DNA of 64,000 nt. It comes from Pseudomonas sp. Z8(2022) (GTDB lineage: Bacteria > Pseudomonadota > Gammaproteobacteria > Pseudomonadales > Pseudomonadaceae). The stretch spans positions 2,046,001 through 2,110,000 of the forward strand of contig NZ_CP107549.1 in assembly GCF_025837155.1 (NCBI RefSeq), given 5' to 3'. This document shows, piece by piece, positions 8,692-17,677 of the stretch; positions within the stretch are counted from its first letter, which is position 1, and each line of letters starts with the position of its first letter. The notes beneath the pieces are model-generated. The model was given only the letters and a program-made list of their open reading frames with translations. It was not told the DNA's origin and made no database searches. Made by a program: the position numbers and the translations under genes.

Positions 8692-9969
8692 ATGACTGTC
8701 GCGGTATTTCTTTCATCCCTGCTGGGGTTCATGGCATTCGGCATGCCCATCGCGTTCGCCCTGGTCCTCACTGCGGCCGTGCTGATGTGGTACCTGGATT
8801 TCTGGGACGTGCAGTTGCTGGCGCAGAATCTGCTGGCCGGTGCCGACAGCTTTCCGCTGCTCGCGGTACCTTTCTTCATCCTGGCCGGTGAGCTGATGAA
8901 TGCCGGCGGCATTTCCCGGCGCATCATCGCCATGGCCCAGGCGTATTTCGGCCACCTGCGTGGCGGCCTGGGCTACGTTGCCATCGCTGCCGCCGTGCTG
9001 CTGGCCAGCATGTCCGGTTCGGCCCTGGCCGATACCGCTGCACTGGCAACCTTGCTGCTGCCGATGATGCGTCAGCGGGGTTATCCGGTGCATTCCTCGG
9101 CCGGCCTGGTGGCCGCTGGCGGCATCATCGCGCCGATCATTCCGCCGTCGATGCCCTTCGTGATCTACGGCGTGGTCACCAATACGTCCATCAGCCAGCT
9201 GTTCATGGCCGGCCTGGTGCCGGGACTGATCATGGGCGCAGGGCTGATCATAGCTTGGACCCTGATCGCCCGTGGCTTTACCGAGCCGACGCCGCCCAAG
9301 GCCAGTGCCGCCGAGCGGCGCCGGGTGCTGATCGATGGTGTGGCGGCGCTGATGCTGCCGGTGATCATCGTCGGCGGCCTGCGCTTCGGCATTTTCACGC
9401 CTACCGAGGCGGCCGTGGTTGCGGCGGTCTATGCCCTGGCCGTATCCACCTTGCTCTACCGTGAGCTGAGCTGGACCGACCTGATGGAAACCCTGACCCG
9501 CGCCAGCCGCACCACCGCGTCGGTGATGTTCCTCTGCGCGGCCGCCACCGTATCGGCCTACATGATCACCCTGGCCCAGCTGCCGGACGAGATCGGCGCC
9601 ATGCTCGGGCCGCTGGCCGAACATCCGCGCTTGCTGGTACTGGCAATCATGCTGCTGATGATCGCGGTGGGCATGGTGCTGGACCTGACGCCGACCATCC
9701 TGATTCTGGCGCCGGTGCTGGCCCCCATTGCGATCAAGGCCGGGGTCGATCCGGTGTATTTCGGCGTGATGTTCGTGCTGATCGGCTCCATCGGTCTGAT
9801 CACCCCGCCAGTCGGCACGGTGCTCAATGTCGTCGGCGGTATCGGCAAGTTGCGCATGGAGGTTCTGGTGCGCGGCGTGATGCCGTTCTTCCTGATCTAT
9901 CTGGCGATCGTCGTGATGCTGGTGGCTTTCCCGGCCATTGTCACCGTGCCGCTGGCCTGGTTGCGCTGA
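8692..9969 (+). CDS. TRAP transporter large permease (DctM)
   Basis: This 425-residue, highly hydrophobic membrane protein has the DctM signatures: ALVLTAAVLMWY at the N-terminus, FPLLAVPFFILAGELMNAGG, the GGLGYVAIAAAVLLASMSGSA region, IIPPSMPFVIYG, and SIGLITPPVGTVLNVV near the end. It forms the ion-coupled transport channel with the fused DctQ and uses the binding protein encoded next. CGAGG about 9 bases upstream supports ATG 8692. The closest known branch handles sugar acids and C4-dicarboxylates; gluconate is inferred from the fused kinase. Confidence 0.92.
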   Translation: MTVAVFLSSLLGFMAFGMPIAFALVLTAAVLMWYLDFWDVQLLAQNLLAGADSFPLLAVPFFILAGELMNAGGISRRIIAMAQAYFGHLRGGLGYVAIAAAVLLASMSGSALADTAALATLLLPMMRQRGYPVHSSAGLVAAGGIIAPIIPPSMPFVIYGVVTNTSISQLFMAGLVPGLIMGAGLIIAWTLIARGFTEPTPPKASAAERRRVLIDGVAALMLPVIIVGGLRFGIFTPTEAAVVAAVYALAVSTLLYRELSWTDLMETLTRASRTTASVMFLCAAATVSAYMITLAQLPDEIGAMLGPLAEHPRLLVLAIMLLMIAVGMVLDLTPTILILAPVLAPIAIKAGVDPVYFGVMFVLIGSIGLITPPVGTVLNVVGGIGKLRMEVLVRGVMPFFLIYLAIVVMLVAFPAIVTVPLAWLR

Positions 9970-9978
9970 GTTGACCCA

Positions 9979-9996
9979 CCGGCGCTGGTGCGCCGG
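9979..9996 (+). other. intercistronic hairpin between dctM and dctP
   Basis: CCGGCG and CGCCGG flank a 6-base loop (9985-9990) with no U-run after it. Such hairpins between permease and binding-protein genes often protect or separate message segments so that the binding protein is made in excess. This role is inferred. Confidence 0.5.
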
Positions 9997-10006
9997 CAAC
10001 ATTCAC

Positions 10007-10014
10007 AACAATAA
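10007..10014 (+). promoter_or_regulatory. Hfq/Crc-type motif before dctP
   Basis: AACAATAA runs directly into the AGAGG ribosome site of the binding-protein gene, the usual position for Hfq/Crc translational repression of uptake genes. Seen directly; function inferred. Confidence 0.55.
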
Positions 10015-10026
10015 GAGGTAGTCCCG

Positions 10027-11040
10027 ATGAAACGTCCGCTGCTCGCCATCCTCACCGCTGCCATGCTGTGCAGCCCGCTCGCCAGTGTCTCCGCCCATGC
10101 CGATGAGGTGCGCTCGCGCATGATTCGTTTCGGTTACGGCCTCAATGAAAACAGTAACCAGGGACGTGCGGCCAAGCTGTTCGCCGAAGAGGTCGCCAAG
10201 GCTTCCGACGGCAAACTCAAGGTGCGTACCTTCGGTGCCGCCAGCCTGGGCTCGGATGATCAGATGCAGAGTGCGCTGATCGGCGGTGCTCAGGAAATGA
10301 TGGTTGGTTCCACCGCGACCCTGGTGGGCATCACCAAGGAAATGGCGGTGTGGGACACGCCTTTCCTGTTCAGCAGCGCCGAACAGGCCGATGTCGTACT
10401 GGACGGCCCGGTGGGGCGTCAGGTGATGGACAAGCTGGAGGAGAAAGGCCTGGTCGGGCTGGTGTATTGGGAGAACGGCTTCCGCAACCTGACCAACAAC
10501 AGCCGCCCGATCAGCAAGCTGGAGGACTTCTCCGGGGTCAAGTTGCGTGTGATGCCCAACCCGGTGTTTCTCGAGACCTTCAAGCTGATGGGCGCCAACG
10601 CTGTGCCGTTGCCGTTCTCCGAGCTGTTCACCGCGCTTGAGACCAAGGCGGTCGACGGCCAGGAAAACCCCTTCAACACCATCCTCTCCTCGAAGTTCTA
10701 CGAGGTGCAGAAGTACCTGACCGTGACCAACCACGTTTACAGCCCCTGGATCGTCACCGTGTCCAAACGCTGGTGGGACGGCCTGTCGCAGACCGAGCAG
10801 AACATTCTGCTGGAGGCGGCCAAGAAAGCCCGCGACTTCGAGCGCAAGGATACCCGCGAGGAAGCAGCCAGTGCCCTGGCCGAGCTGAAGGACAAGGGCA
10901 TGCAGATCAACGAAGTGGATCCCGCCGAGGTGCAGCGCATGCGCGAGCAGGCCGCCCCGGCGATCCAGAAGGTGGTCGATACGGTCGGTCAGCAACTGTT
11001 CGATCAGGTCCAGGCCGAAGCCGAGAAGGCCGCTTTGTAA
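10027..11040 (+). CDS. TRAP transporter substrate-binding protein (DctP)
   Basis: The product is 337 residues with a signal peptide ending near residue 25 (SVSAHA-DEVRS). The mature protein is a DctP-type periplasmic receptor: FGYGLNENSNQGRAAKLFAEEV at the N-lobe, GAASLGSDDQM, and the ligand arginine in GVKLRVMPNPVF. The NPFNTILSSKFYEVQKYL region also fits. It delivers substrate to the DctQM pair encoded upstream. The ligand is probably gluconate or a related sugar acid, from context only. Confidence 0.92.
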   Translation: MKRPLLAILTAAMLCSPLASVSAHADEVRSRMIRFGYGLNENSNQGRAAKLFAEEVAKASDGKLKVRTFGAASLGSDDQMQSALIGGAQEMMVGSTATLVGITKEMAVWDTPFLFSSAEQADVVLDGPVGRQVMDKLEEKGLVGLVYWENGFRNLTNNSRPISKLEDFSGVKLRVMPNPVFLETFKLMGANAVPLPFSELFTALETKAVDGQENPFNTILSSKFYEVQKYLTVTNHVYSPWIVTVSKRWWDGLSQTEQNILLEAAKKARDFERKDTREEAASALAELKDKGMQINEVDPAEVQRMREQAAPAIQKVVDTVGQQLFDQVQAEAEKAAL

Positions 11041-11047
11041 GAGCCTG

Positions 11048-11084
11048 CCCGGACCAGGCTGAGCAACGCACAGCCTGGTCCGGG
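11048..11084 (+). terminator. hairpin after dctP
   Basis: A 13-base perfect stem (CCCGGACCAGGCT / AGCCTGGTCCGGG) encloses an 11-base loop, 7 bases after the dctP stop. There is no U-tract, so it may be a message-end stabiliser or a Rho-assisted terminator. Confidence 0.6.
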
Positions 11085-11217
11085 TGGTGTCGCAGTTTCG
11101 CGGGGCACGCAGGCGGTAGCACTCCTTGCATGGTGGCGTTACCCCGGGCGGCGTGTCCCGCGCTTTATTCGCCGGTCGGGCTGATAGAATCGTCCGCTGG
11201 TAAACAATGGAGGCGCT

Positions 11218-12237
11218 ATGACTCAACGCCGTCGCCGCTCCGCCGAACGCGTCACCCTGTCCGATGTGGCCAAGGCCGCAGGCTGTTCGCTGATGTCTGC
11301 CTCGCGCGCGCTGTCGCAGCCGGGGCGGGTGTCCGATGCGCTGCGCGAGCAGGTAATGCGCGCAGCCCAGGCGCTGGGCTATGTGCCAAACCCGGCAGCC
11401 CGCGCCCTGGCCAGCTCGCGATCTAACCTGGTGGCCGTGGTCATTCCTTCGCTGTCGAACTCGGTCTTCGTCGATACCGTCGAGGCAATCCAGCGCGTGC
11501 TGATGCCAGCCGGTTTCGAGATGATGATCGGCGTCAGTCATTACCGGGTCGAGGAGGACGAGCGCTTGCTGCGCTCCTACTTGGCGCACCAGCCTGCCGG
11601 TTTGCTGGTGACCGGTTTCGAGCGCAGCGATGCGGCGCGCGAAATCCTCGGTGCCAGCAATTGTCCGCTGGTCACACTGATGGAACTGAGCAAGGAGCCG
11701 GAGGATTATTGCGTCGGCTTCTCGCAGATGGATGCAGGTGCTGCCATGACCCGTGCTCTGGTGCAGCGCGGCTACCGTCATATCGCCTTTGCCGCGGCGC
11801 AGCTCGACCCGCGTACCTTGCAGCGCGCCGAAGGCTATCGCCAGGTCATGCGCTACCTCAATCGCTACGACCCCGCGCTGGAACTGCTGACGCCGCAGTT
11901 GTCGTCCATCGGCCTCGGTGCCGAGTTGCTCGATCGTCTGCTGGCGCAGCAGCCGCAGATCGATGCGGTGTTCTTCAACAACGACGACCTGGCCATGGGC
12001 GCGCTGTTTAGAGCCCGCCAGTTGGGGCTGGATGTGCCTGGGCGCCTGGCCATCGCCGGCTTCAACGACCTGCCTGCCGCGGCATGGATGCATCCGGCGT
12101 TGAGTACGGTGCGCACCACGCGCGGCCGGGTTGGCGAGCTGGCGGCGAACATGCTGCTGACGTTGATGCGTGGTGAAACGCCAAAGCAGCACTGCGTCGA
12201 CGTCGGTTTTGAACTGGTGATGCGTGACAGCGCCTGA
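11218..12237 (+). CDS. gntR: LacI-family transcriptional repressor, GntR type
   Basis: This 339-residue repressor has a LacI helix-turn-helix at residues 14-40 (VTLSDVAKAAGCSLMSASRA) and the hinge sequence NPAARALASSRSN. A periplasmic-binding-protein-like sensor domain follows (NDDLAMGAL, IAGFNDLP). It closes the kinase/TRAP locus and is the probable reader of the TAGCGCTA boxes at 7459 and 8100. GGAGG precedes the ATG. It resembles Pseudomonas GntR of gluconate metabolism; the ligand is assigned from context. Confidence 0.85.
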   Translation: MTQRRRRSAERVTLSDVAKAAGCSLMSASRALSQPGRVSDALREQVMRAAQALGYVPNPAARALASSRSNLVAVVIPSLSNSVFVDTVEAIQRVLMPAGFEMMIGVSHYRVEEDERLLRSYLAHQPAGLLVTGFERSDAAREILGASNCPLVTLMELSKEPEDYCVGFSQMDAGAAMTRALVQRGYRHIAFAAAQLDPRTLQRAEGYRQVMRYLNRYDPALELLTPQLSSIGLGAELLDRLLAQQPQIDAVFFNNDDLAMGALFRARQLGLDVPGRLAIAGFNDLPAAAWMHPALSTVRTTRGRVGELAANMLLTLMRGETPKQHCVDVGFELVMRDSA

Positions 12238-12349
12238 CGCCACTGCTTCCTGCTGCGTATCTGACCTGTTTGCGGCGCGCAGGCCCCGCTGAAGCGGGTG
12301 CACCTTGCTCGCAGGCGCAGAAGGCACGGAAGCGGCACCCGAGCGCGCC

Positions 12350-12517
12350 TTGACAGTTTGTTGTTGGCTTCTCTAGGATGCGCACTGCGCCGATTTAAAC
12401 AGCTACTTGCGGGGCGCCTCAGGGTGTTGTCATCAACGCCTGAAATTCCGCTAAAGCGCTGGTTCGGTGTCGCCTCTCACCGCTGCCCAGCGGGATTCTC
12501 GAGGCGGAGACGCGGTC
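12350..12517 (+). promoter_or_regulatory. sigma-70 promoter and long structured leader
   Basis: TTGACA at 12350-12355 and TAGGAT at 12374-12379 with an 18-base spacer make a good housekeeping promoter. About 130 bases of leader follow before the ATG at 12518. The leader contains CAGG..GTTG-TCAT-CAAC.CCTG (around 12420-12445) and a perfect CCGCTG-CC-CAGCGG hairpin (12480-12493). It also holds an AT-rich island (GATTTAAACAGCTACTTGC). The size and folding suggest a cis-regulatory RNA; I cannot name a known class. No gene is seen in 12238-12517. Confidence 0.5.
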
Positions 12518-12826
12518 ATGATTTGTCCCCAACCCCTTGTTCGCCTGGCGCCCATCACTTCGGGCCTGCTGCTGCGCAATCCGCGCGTACTGCTTGGCGG
12601 TAATCACCAACCCACCTTGCTGCGTTATCTCGAAGGCTGGCCCAAGCGCTGGGCCGGGTCGCGTGCCTTTCGCATCCAGTTCGTGCAGAACGGCGAGTCG
12701 CTAAGCCGCTTCGCTCGTGACAGCTTCGACCTGGCGGTGATCCAGGCGCCCTGTGCGGATGAAGTGGCGCAAACGGTCGGTGAGCTGGTGCGCGTGGCAC
12801 GTCAGGGGTTGATCACCCGACGCTAG
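12518..12826 (+). CDS. small methyltransferase-like protein of unknown function
   Basis: The product is 102 residues, starting at an ATG with GGAGA upstream. The second half (SFDLAVIQAPCADEVAQTVGELVRVARQGLI) resembles the late strands of a class I SAM-dependent methyltransferase, where FDLV... is followed by an RV.R.GG-like turn. The AdoMet-binding glycine motif is missing, so it is either a remnant or a small partner protein. The neighbouring order (this gene, greB, ABC pair, tesA) is recognisable in Pseudomonas. No function is assigned. Confidence 0.65.
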   Translation: MICPQPLVRLAPITSGLLLRNPRVLLGGNHQPTLLRYLEGWPKRWAGSRAFRIQFVQNGESLSRFARDSFDLAVIQAPCADEVAQTVGELVRVARQGLITRR

Positions 12827-12878
12827 GTCTGCGTGGCCGATGGCCTGTGCAGCGCCTGGTATCAGGCGCCGCAACACC

Positions 12879-13376
12879 TCAGGGATACTCGATCTCGACG
12901 ATGTAGCAGGTCTTCTCGCCGCCGGGGCTGTGTACCTGCACCTCGGCGTCCAGTTCCTTGCCGACCAGGGCGCGGGCCAGTGGCGAGTCGATGCTGATCA
13001 GGCTCTGTTTCAGATCCAGTTCGTCGGGGCCGACGATGCGGTAGCGCGACTGTTCGCCGTCCTCATCCTCGATGGTTACCCAGGCGCCGAAATACACCTT
13101 GTTCGGATCGGACGGTTTCTCGCGGACGACCTTGAGCTTTTCCAGGCGCTTGGTCAGAAAGCGCACGCGGCTGTCGATCTCCCGCAGCATCTTCTTGCCG
13201 TAGGTGTACTCGGCGTTTTCCGAGCGGTCGCCCTGGGCCGCCGCCTCGCTGACCGACTGTGTCACCTGCGGTCTGCGCACATGCCACAGCTCATGCAGCT
13301 CGGCGCGCAGGCGCGCTTCGCCTTCAGGCGTGATCAATGGGGTACCGGCGGGGCGAGGAGGGCGATAGCGGCTCAT
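12879..13376 (-). CDS. greB: transcription elongation factor GreB
   Basis: This 165-residue protein has the N-terminal coiled-coil finger of Gre factors ([24 protein letters not shown], residues about 25-50, then the [20 protein letters not shown] motif). The C-terminal FKBP-like domain ends in [18 protein letters not shown]. It reactivates backtracked RNA polymerase by stimulating transcript cleavage. It stands alone on the minus strand, with its own start 62 bases before the ABC permease stop. Confidence 0.93.
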   Translation of the reverse strand: MSRYRPPRPAGTPLITPEGEARLRAELHELWHVRRPQVTQSVSEAAAQGDRSENAEYTYGKKMLREIDSRVRFLTKRLEKLKVVREKPSDPNKVYFGAWVTIEDEDGEQSRYRIVGPDELDLKQSLISIDSPLARALVGKELDAEVQVHSPGGEKTCYIVEIEYP

Positions 13377-13430
13377 GGTCTCTCGGTTCCAGGGAGGGGC
13401 GCCAAGTCTAGCAAACCCCTTTCTTGGTTC

Positions 13431-15935
13431 TCAGCCTTCGCGCAGCACGCTCAGAGGGCTGGCACTCAGCGCACGTCGGGTGCCGAGAACACCGGCCAGG
13501 CCGATCAGCAGAGCGCCTATCACAGGCAGCAGAAGCAACCAGGGGTGAGGTTGCCAGCTCATGTCGAAGGCATAGCGATAGAGCAGGAAACTTACCAGCT
13601 CGCAGCCCAGAGCAGCGAGCAGGCCAGCGGCAGCACCGAGCAGGCCGAACTCGGCGCGCCGAGCGCTGATGAGCAACCTGCGCTCGGCGCCCAATGCGCG
13701 CAGCAGCGCGCCCTGGCGAATGCGTTCGTCCAGTGTTGCCTGCAGCCCTGCGAGGAGGACCGTAATGCCGGCGGCGAGTACGAACAGCAGCACGTATTCA
13801 ATGGCCAGAGTGACCTGGGCGAGGATGCTGCGCAGCTGCGCCAGCAGCGCGTCGACCTGCAGAAGCGTCACGCTGGGGAAGGCGCGGCTGAGCTTGATGA
13901 GTTCCGCATCCTGGCCGGGCGGCAGGTAGAAGCTGGTCAGATAGGTGGCGGGCAGGTCCTGCAGGGTCTGTGGTTCGAAGATCATGTAGAAATTGGGCTG
14001 GAAAGTGTCCCAGTCCACCTGGCGCAGGCTGGTGACCTGCGCTTCACGTTCGATGCCGCCAACGTTGAAACGCAGGCGATCGCCCAGCTTGAGTTGCAGG
14101 CTTTCGGCTAGCTTGGCTTCGACGGAAACGCCCGGCAGCTCACTGGGGTGTGTGGCGTCCCACCAGCTACCTGCGGTGATCAGGTTGTCCGATGGCAGCT
14201 GTTCGGCCCAGGTCAGGCTCAGATCGCGCTGGATGGCGCGCTCACCGCGGCTTTCCTTGCTCACCAGTTGGCGCACCGGCTCATCGTTGATCATGATCAG
14301 CCGGCCCGGTACCACCGGATACAGCGGCGCTGGATGCGGCGACAGTTCGGCCAGGCGCGCGGCGAAGGCATCACGTTCGGCCGGCAGTACATTGAGCGCG
14401 AAGTGATTGGGCGCATCTTCCGGCAACTGGTCCTGCCAGTTGTCCAGCAGTTCGCCGCGCAGCAGGGCGATCAGCGCCATGGCCAGCAGGATCAGGCCGA
14501 AGGCCAGCGACTGGCCGGCGGCGGCCAGCGGGTGGCGCAGCAGTTGCCCAAGACCCAGGCGCCAGGGCAGGGCAGCGCGTTGCAGCAATCGGCGCAGGCT
14601 TTGCAGAGCGAGCAGAAGCAGACCGCCGAGTAGCAGCGTGGCGAGCAGGCCGCCACCGAGCAGCGCCAGCGTCAGTTTCAGATCCAGGCTCAGGCGCCAC
14701 ATGATCAGCCCCAGCGCGATCAGCGCCGCCCCATACACCAGCCAGGAACTGGCTGGCACTGGCAGCATGTCACGACGCAGCACGCGCAGCGGTGGCACGC
14801 GGCCGAGAGCTGCCAGCGGCGGCAGAGCGAAGCCGGCCAGTGCCACCAGACCGGTAGCCATCCCGGCGACAGCTGGCCACAGGTCGGCAGGCGGCAGATC
14901 ATCGGGGATCAGACCGCGTAGCAGATGGAACAGCACGTGCTGGCCGGACCAGCCGAGAAGTGCTCCGAGCACGCTGGCGATCAGCCCGAGCATCGCCAGT
15001 TGCAGGCCGAACAGTGTCAGTGCCTCGCGTCGTGATAGCCCGAGGCAACGCAGCAGCGCGCTGGCGTCGAAACGACGTGCGGCGAAGCGTGCCGCCGACA
15101 ACGCCACCGCGACGCCGGCGAGCAGCACTGCCGCCAGGCTGGCCAGGTTCAGATAACGTTCGGCCCGGCCGAGTGCACCACCGACCTGGCGATTGCCGTC
15201 GCGGGCATCCTCCAGGCGCTGGTTGGGCTCCAGAGCGGCTTCGACGGCCTGACGGTAGGCCGCCAGCGCGTCGGTATCACCGCGCCAGAGTTCGCGAAAG
15301 TGCACACGGCTGCCAGGCTGCACGACCTCGGTTGCAGCGAGGTCGTCCAGGTGCATCAGCACCCTGGGCGTCAGGCTGTAGAAATCGCCAGCGGTGTCCG
15401 GGTCATAGGTCAGCACGCGGCTCAAACGCAGCGTCCTGGCGCCGATCTCCAGCTCGTCGCCGATCTTCAGGTTCAGCGCGACCATCAGGCGCGCCTCTGC
15501 CCAGACTTCGCCGGGACGCGGGCCGGCGCCCACTTCTTCTGATGCGTAGGGTTCAGCCGCGCTCCTCAGTTCGCCGCGCAGCGGATAAAGGCTGTCGACT
15601 GCCTTGACGCTGGCCAGCTGGATACCGTCCGCTGCGGCAATCACGCTGGAGAACTCCACCGCCCGGGCGTGATCAAGGCCCAGCCCGAGCCCGGCATCGA
15701 TCTGCTCCCGGCTGGCCGGCGAGCTGCCACTCAGGCGCAGGTCGGCGGCGAGAAATTCGCTGGCGCGCAGCAGCATGGCGTCATTGAGGCGAGCACTGAA
15801 GTAGCCGATGGCGCTGCTGGCCGCCACGGCGACCAGCAAGGCGAAGAACAGCACCCGCAACTCGCCGGCGCGGGCATCACGCAACAGTTGGCGGGCGGCG
15901 AGCGAAAACAGGCGAGCGAAGGGCACGCGTTTCAT
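13431..15935 (-). CDS. ABC transporter permease, FtsX/YbbP-like
   Basis: This 834-residue membrane protein has two FtsX-like permease domains (membrane segments near residues 20-45, 255-290, 305-420, 470-500 and the last 110) and large periplasmic regions between them. It pairs with the ATPase encoded just upstream, whose TGA overlaps this ATG by one base. The family resembles the YbbA-YbbP system encoded beside tesA in many gamma-proteobacteria; the cargo is unknown. [16 protein letters not shown] is the natural N-terminus, and 19 extra in-frame codons upstream would overlap the ATPase. Confidence 0.88.
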   Translation of the reverse strand: MKRVPFARLFSLAARQLLRDARAGELRVLFFALLVAVAASSAIGYFSARLNDAMLLRASEFLAADLRLSGSSPASREQIDAGLGLGLDHARAVEFSSVIAAADGIQLASVKAVDSLYPLRGELRSAAEPYASEEVGAGPRPGEVWAEARLMVALNLKIGDELEIGARTLRLSRVLTYDPDTAGDFYSLTPRVLMHLDDLAATEVVQPGSRVHFRELWRGDTDALAAYRQAVEAALEPNQRLEDARDGNRQVGGALGRAERYLNLASLAAVLLAGVAVALSAARFAARRFDASALLRCLGLSRREALTLFGLQLAMLGLIASVLGALLGWSGQHVLFHLLRGLIPDDLPPADLWPAVAGMATGLVALAGFALPPLAALGRVPPLRVLRRDMLPVPASSWLVYGAALIALGLIMWRLSLDLKLTLALLGGGLLATLLLGGLLLLALQSLRRLLQRAALPWRLGLGQLLRHPLAAAGQSLAFGLILLAMALIALLRGELLDNWQDQLPEDAPNHFALNVLPAERDAFAARLAELSPHPAPLYPVVPGRLIMINDEPVRQLVSKESRGERAIQRDLSLTWAEQLPSDNLITAGSWWDATHPSELPGVSVEAKLAESLQLKLGDRLRFNVGGIEREAQVTSLRQVDWDTFQPNFYMIFEPQTLQDLPATYLTSFYLPPGQDAELIKLSRAFPSVTLLQVDALLAQLRSILAQVTLAIEYVLLFVLAAGITVLLAGLQATLDERIRQGALLRALGAERRLLISARRAEFGLLGAAAGLLAALGCELVSFLLYRYAFDMSWQPHPWLLLLPVIGALLIGLAGVLGTRRALSASPLSVLREG

Positions 15936-16618
15936 CAGGGCTCCACGCTGTCGATCAGGTGCCCGCCTTCCAGGCGGATCAGGCGCTGGCAACGATGCGC
16001 CAGACGCTCGTCGTGGGTCACCAGTACCAGCGTTGTGCCGCGTTCCTGATTGAGCTGAAAGAGCAGGTCGCTAATGCGTTCACCGGTATGGCTATCGAGA
16101 TTGCCGGTGGGTTCGTCGGCGAACAGCACGTCGGGGTCGGCGGCGAAGGCGCGCGCGATGGCCACGCGCTGCTGTTCACCGCCGGAGAGCTGGCGCGGGT
16201 AGTGCGTCAGGCGCTGGCCGAGGCCGACGCGTTCGAGCAACGCGCGGGCGCGCTGGCGGGCGTCGGCATGACCCTCCAGCTCCAGCGGCAGCATCACGTT
16301 CTCCAGTGCATTGAGACTGTCGAGCAACTGGAACGACTGGAAGACGAAGCCGACATGCTCGGCGCGCAAGCGCGCACGCTGATCTTCATCGAGTTCGCTG
16401 AGGTTTTGGCCGGCCAGCAGCACGGCACCGCCGCTGGGCAGGTCAAGGCCGGCGAGCAGGCCGAGCAGGGTGGATTTGCCGGAGCCGGAGCTGCCGACGA
16501 TGGCCAGGCTGTCGCCCTTGCTCAGTTCCAGATCGAGGTCGTGAAGGATGGTCAGCTCGCCTTCCGCGCTGCTGACCACTTTGCTAAGGTTCCGCGCAGC
16601 GAGAATGCTCGAAGTCAT
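15935..16618 (-). CDS. ABC transporter ATP-binding protein, YbbA/LolD-like
   Basis: The product is 227 residues with Walker [10 protein letters not shown] (about 42-50), the signature [14 protein letters not shown] and Walker [13 protein letters not shown]. It is the ATPase for the FtsX-like permease that overlaps its stop codon. [11 protein letters not shown] is chosen as start; a longer in-frame start would overlap the divergent tesA gene. Only 11 bases separate this ATG from that of tesA, so the two promoters must lie within or across the neighbouring coding regions. Confidence 0.9.
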   Translation of the reverse strand: MTSSILAARNLSKVVSSAEGELTILHDLDLELSKGDSLAIVGSSGSGKSTLLGLLAGLDLPSGGAVLLAGQNLSELDEDQRARLRAEHVGFVFQSFQLLDSLNALENVMLPLELEGHADARQRARALLERVGLGQRLTHYPRQLSGGEQQRVAIARAFAADPDVLFADEPTGNLDSHTGERISDLLFQLNQERGTTLVLVTHDERLAHRCQRLIRLEGGHLIDSVEP

Positions 16619-16629
16619 GGAGATTCCAA

Positions 16630-17235
16630 ATGCGTGCATGGTGGCTCAGTGGTGCCTTGGCCCTGATGTTCTGGGCTCAGGGAGCGGTTGCAGGCACCCT
16701 GCTTGTGGTCGGCGATAGTATCAGCGCCGCTTTTGGCCTGGATAGCCGTGTGGGATGGGTCGCCTTGCTGGAAAAGCGCCTCCGGGATGAGGGCTTCGAG
16801 CACTCGGTGGTCAACGCCTCGATCAGCGGCGATACCAGCGCAGGCGGCGCCGCACGGCTCTCCGCGCTGCTTGCCGCACACAAACCGGAGCTGGTCATCA
16901 TCGAACTCGGCGGCAATGATGGCCTGCGTGGCCAGCCCCCTGCGCAATTGCAGCAGAATCTTGCTTCGATGATCGACGCATCGCAGTCTGCAGGTGCCAG
17001 GGTACTGCTCTTGGGCATGCGTTTGCCGCCCAACTATGGCGCGCGCTACACCACGGCCTTTGCGCAGGTGTTCGCTGATCTGGCCGAGCAGAAGCAGGTT
17101 CCGCTGGTGCCGTTCTTTCTGGAAGGCGTTGGCGGTGTACCGGGGATGATGCAGGCCGATGGCATTCATCCGGCCGAGGCCGCGCAGGCCATACTGCTGG
17201 ACAATGTCTGGCCGACTCTCCAACCCTTGTTGTAA
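16630..17235 (+). CDS. tesA: arylesterase / lysophospholipase-thioesterase TesA
   Basis: This 201-residue SGNH hydrolase has a signal peptide (residues 1-21, ending GAVA), block I GDS with Ser30, the GGND block with Asn96, and the DGIHP block with Asp177 and His180. It acts in the periplasm on thioesters and lysophospholipids. It is divergent to the YbbA/YbbP-type ABC pair, a conserved arrangement whose functional link is unclear. Confidence 0.93.
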   Translation: MRAWWLSGALALMFWAQGAVAGTLLVVGDSISAAFGLDSRVGWVALLEKRLRDEGFEHSVVNASISGDTSAGGAARLSALLAAHKPELVIIELGGNDGLRGQPPAQLQQNLASMIDASQSAGARVLLLGMRLPPNYGARYTTAFAQVFADLAEQKQVPLVPFFLEGVGGVPGMMQADGIHPAEAAQAILLDNVWPTLQPLL

Positions 17236-17325
17236 CGACCGCTTTGCGCGGGAAAACTGAACGGGCAGAGGCTTTTCCGCCTCAAGTCTTTCGGCTAATG
17301 TGGCCGACCTGTCACGGAGCCCCAG

Positions 17326-17607
17326 ATGCCGCGTCCCGCCTGGTCCCTATACGCCTATCAACTGATCGAGCCGGATGAGCAGCTGGATCTGTTCGCCTGT
17401 CGCGAGGCGCGTGTGCACCTCGTGGCCCGACAGTTGCGTCTGGGAGGTCATGCTGACCGCACGCTATGCGGTGGTTTGCTACCGGCACAGCCGCGTTGGC
17501 GCGCGCTGGAAAAGGTATGGCTGCGTGATCGTCGGCTGTGCCCTGCGTGTCTGGCGACTTTCGAGGCGCAGCGACAGGGCTTGTGCTCGAACTGGGCGGA
17601 TGGCTGA
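17326..17607 (+). CDS. small conserved protein with a CPAC motif
   Basis: The product is 93 residues, with CGGAG 7 bases before the ATG. It contains LCPACLATFEA near the C-terminus, plus an early Cys and another (LCGG), so it could bind a metal, but only one CxxC is present. It is not recognised beyond its conserved place between tesA and the L,D-transpeptidase gene. Pseudomonas-like codon use and a good ribosome site support it as real. Confidence 0.65.
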   Translation: MPRPAWSLYAYQLIEPDEQLDLFACREARVHLVARQLRLGGHADRTLCGGLLPAQPRWRALEKVWLRDRRLCPACLATFEAQRQGLCSNWADG

Positions 17608-17677
17608 CGCCTGCCAGGCTTTCAAACAGCGGTGTACAATCGCCGCAATATCATTCAACTCTCCAAGGGACTCCCGG

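Noticed and set aside
12840..14111. 423-residue open frame opposite greB and the ABC permease
   Set aside because: It spans two real genes on the other strand and has no recognisable domain.
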